From contig DAWM01000022.1 of assembly GCA_002505945.1 (NCBI GenBank), forward strand, positions 3,593 through 10,395: a stretch of 6,803 nucleotides of DNA. The letters run 5' to 3'. Below, in pieces: positions 5,119 to 6,803 of this stretch. The position numbers were made by a program, and so were the translations under genes. The notes beneath the pieces were generated by a model. It searched no databases. It was not told where the DNA came from and saw only the letters and a program-made list of their open reading frames with translations. The DNA comes from Candidatus Woesearchaeota archaeon UBA119 (GTDB lineage: Archaea; Nanobdellota; Nanobdellia; Woesearchaeales; UBA119). Numbering within the stretch: position 1 is the first letter of the stretch; every line of letters starts with the position of its first letter.

Positions 5119-6803
5119 ATGAAAACAAAAACAACCGAAAGGAAGGAGAATCTGTTCTTTTTCCTAACTGTATTCTTGGTTTTAATCTTGTTTAATGCTT
5201 TTCCTTCTTATGCAGTCCATCCTCCCTTGCCTATGGAGCTTTATGGGGAGGTTTCGCTTTTCAACGAACCTGCTCCGGTTGGAACCCAAATAACCGCTTT
5301 AGATGCCGATGGCAATGTATGTGGGACATTTGAAATAGTTAATGGCGGTTATTATGGTGTGCTTACCTGCAGGGGTGCCATCCCTTTGAATAACATTACT
5401 GGTCCATCTTCTGAAGAAGGGCTTCGTTTCAAGATAGGCACATATCCGGCTTCTGCCTCAATAAATAACCTGACAGTAAATGTGAGTTGGTCTGAAGGCA
5501 TCTTTCAGCGAGTGGATTTAACTGCCCCGCCTGCTGTTTGCGGGGATGGATTCTGTGATGTTAAGGTTGAGAATTGTCGCAATTGTCCAGAGGATTGCGG
5601 TCCTTGTCAGCAGACCCCGGGAGCAGGAGAAGAAGGAGAAAAAACACCTGCTGAGGAAGCAGGAAGAGTGGAAAGCTCTGCAGGAGGTAGGGGAGCAGGA
5701 GGTGGGGAAGGTGGTGCTTTTCCTGAAAGAGAAGAGGAAGAAGCATGTGAGGAGAACTGGGTTTGTTCTGATTGGGGTCCCTGCCTGCCAGAGGGCATAA
5801 GGAAGAGAGAATGCGTTGATTTGAATGAATGCGGTACCAATAAATCAAAACCCCCTGAGACTGAAACATGTGTTTATCAGCCACCTATAAATGAAACAGA
5901 AGCAGATAATAAGACCCTTGTTGAGGTGGAAGAGCCGAGAAGGGTTGTTTCTAGGAGTTTTATAGATTTATGTGAACTGAGAATGGATATTTTTAGTTTG
6001 CCTTCTATTCTTTTCTTCATCATACTCTTTACTTTTGTTGCTTCTTTTGTGCTTTGGAACAAAAGGAAGATTAGAAAGCTCTTCCTAGAGCTCAGAACTC
6101 AAGAAGAGGGAGAGGAGATCGAGAAGCTCAGAGAGATTGCTTCTCTTAAAAGAAAGAATAAACTCTTCTTGCTAAATGTGTTTGGAATCGCACTTATAAC
6201 ATATCTTTATTTCTATTTCTTTATCTCTTGTCCTGAGCGCTTCTTCAGGTATGTATGGTATTTGCTTTTATTAGTGGTGCTTTTCCCTGTTTTGGTAACA
6301 TTCTTCCTTTGGCTCTTTGGGTATAATGAAAAGAGAAAGGAACAGAATGTCAAAGGACTTTCATCAACGCATGAGAAGGCAATAGAAAACATGATTCGCA
6401 TAGTTGACCATTATCTCATGAAGACTGATAAGGAAATCATGGATGCTATAGATAATTTGGAGAACAGGTTTGAGTTTGCAGAGCTTATAAGAACCACGCC
6501 TGCTCTAAGAGAGATATATACGAAGCTTCAGAAGCTCTATAATCTTTATAAATCAGAGATGGATCAGAAGTCTTTAGAGAAGGGTCTTTTGGATGATATA
6601 GACCAGCTTGAGTCCAATAAAGAGGTGCAGACCGCTGCAAAGAAGCATCCTGAGTTGTCAAAGTTGCTTTCAAATTTGAAGCTAATATCTCAGGCATACA
6701 ATTCCAAACTGGACTTATATGAAGAATTAGAGGAAGCAAAGGAAGAAGCAGATGAGGGAACAGATAGCTCATCAGATGATTCAAAAAATAATGACAAGGA
6801 AAG
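5119..6803 (+). CDS. Multidomain Cys-rich membrane protein: CGDGxC motif, TSP1-like motif, 3 TM, cytoplasmic coiled coil (3' end outside window)
   Basis: The frame stays open from the ATG at 5119 to the window edge (561 complete codons). Residues 1-32 form a signal peptide ending PSYA. Residues 40-137 form a beta domain (ELYGEVSLFNEPAPVGTQI, VCGTFEI, GGYYGVLTC) like the exported 'carboxypeptidase-regulatory-like' folds. A compact Cys motif follows: C141, C146, C153, C156, C160, C163 (CGDGFC...CRNCPEDCG). A Gly/Glu-rich linker (164-209) precedes a thrombospondin-1-like motif (C210, W214, C216, W219, C222, C232, C238, C251; NWVCSDWGPC). TM helices lie at about 295-313, 349-370 and 378-400. Topology puts the basic loop 314-348 and the charged helical tail (404 onward) in the cytoplasm. 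The tail becomes acidic and Ser/Asp-rich near the edge. Its ATG touches the preceding stop in the same frame and there is no clear ribosome site, so translation is probably coupled. The role is unknown: an adhesion or signalling scaffold is plausible, with no enzyme motif seen. Confidence 0.87.
   Translation, partial: MKTKTTERKENLFFFLTVFLVLILFNAFPSYAVHPPLPMELYGEVSLFNEPAPVGTQITALDADGNVCGTFEIVNGGYYGVLTCRGAIPLNNITGPSSEEGLRFKIGTYPASASINNLTVNVSWSEGIFQRVDLTAPPAVCGDGFCDVKVENCRNCPEDCGPCQQTPGAGEEGEKTPAEEAGRVESSAGGRGAGGGEGGAFPEREEEEACEENWVCSDWGPCLPEGIRKRECVDLNECGTNKSKPPETETCVYQPPINETEADNKTLVEVEEPRRVVSRSFIDLCELRMDIFSLPSILFFIILFTFVASFVLWNKRKIRKLFLELRTQEEGEEIEKLREIASLKRKNKLFLLNVFGIALITYLYFYFFISCPERFFRYVWYLLLLVVLFPVLVTFFLWLFGYNEKRKEQNVKGLSSTHEKAIENMIRIVDHYLMKTDKEIMDAIDNLENRFEFAELIRTTPALREIYTKLQKLYNLYKSEMDQKSLEKGLLDDIDQLESNKEVQTAAKKHPELSKLLSNLKLISQAYNSKLDLYEELEEAKEEADEGTDSSSDDSKNNDKE

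Noticed and set aside
5546..5884. Open frames on both strands over the Gly/Glu-rich linker
   Set aside because: They are shadows of the low-complexity, purine-rich linker of the gene starting at 5119. That gene's own frame carries the conserved Cys motifs on both sides.
6213..6784. Minus-strand frames at 6213-6401 and 6485-6784
   Set aside because: They are antisense to the TM and coiled-coil part of the gene at 5119 and have no domain or promoter.

Overview
The window looks like a chromosomal piece of an archaeon, most likely from the DPANN group (Pacearchaeota/Woesearchaeota-like). The basis is indirect. Every promoter-like region carries an archaeal BRE/TATA arrangement. The proteins are full of Asn-X-Ser/Thr sequons and use short-leader starts. 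The domain types (CWB2-like repeats, GWNLVS repeats, a CGDGxC cysteine motif, a thrombospondin-1-like motif, an FN3 domain with Ig-like repeats) are ones I associate with large surface proteins of these lineages. No rRNA or marker gene is present to fix the taxonomy.

Layout. The left third (1-2242, minus strand) is one long surface-protein gene that runs off the left edge. It is easy to overlook because it has no stop inside the window. It encodes a signal peptide, Ig-like domains, an FN3 domain, an acidic linker, a long coiled coil, a beta-rich membrane-proximal part and a transmembrane segment. One base upstream of it lies a 57-codon ribbon-helix-helix DNA-binding protein (2244-2417, minus). 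A 160-bp AT-rich divergent promoter region (2418-2577) separates this pair from the plus-strand genes. Those are a CWB2-like surface protein with a transmembrane segment and a cytoplasmic zinc-ribbon tail (2578-4365), a small membrane-anchored, sequon-rich duplicated-domain protein (4438-5118), and a multidomain cysteine-rich membrane protein that starts directly after the preceding stop and runs off the right edge (5119-6803).

Together the window reads as a cell-envelope cluster: four exported or membrane proteins, no recognisable enzyme, and one small DNA-binding regulator at the divergent promoter. Three promoters share the core GAAA-NN-TTTAAAT. A perfect 8-bp inverted repeat overlaps the BRE of the CWB2-like gene and is a natural candidate operator for the ribbon-helix-helix protein. 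The most interesting hypothesis is a regulated surface-display module in which extracellular adhesion or cell-wall-type domains are joined through membrane segments to cytoplasmic zinc-ribbon or coiled-coil parts. That is inference; the domains and promoter motifs are read directly from the sequence.
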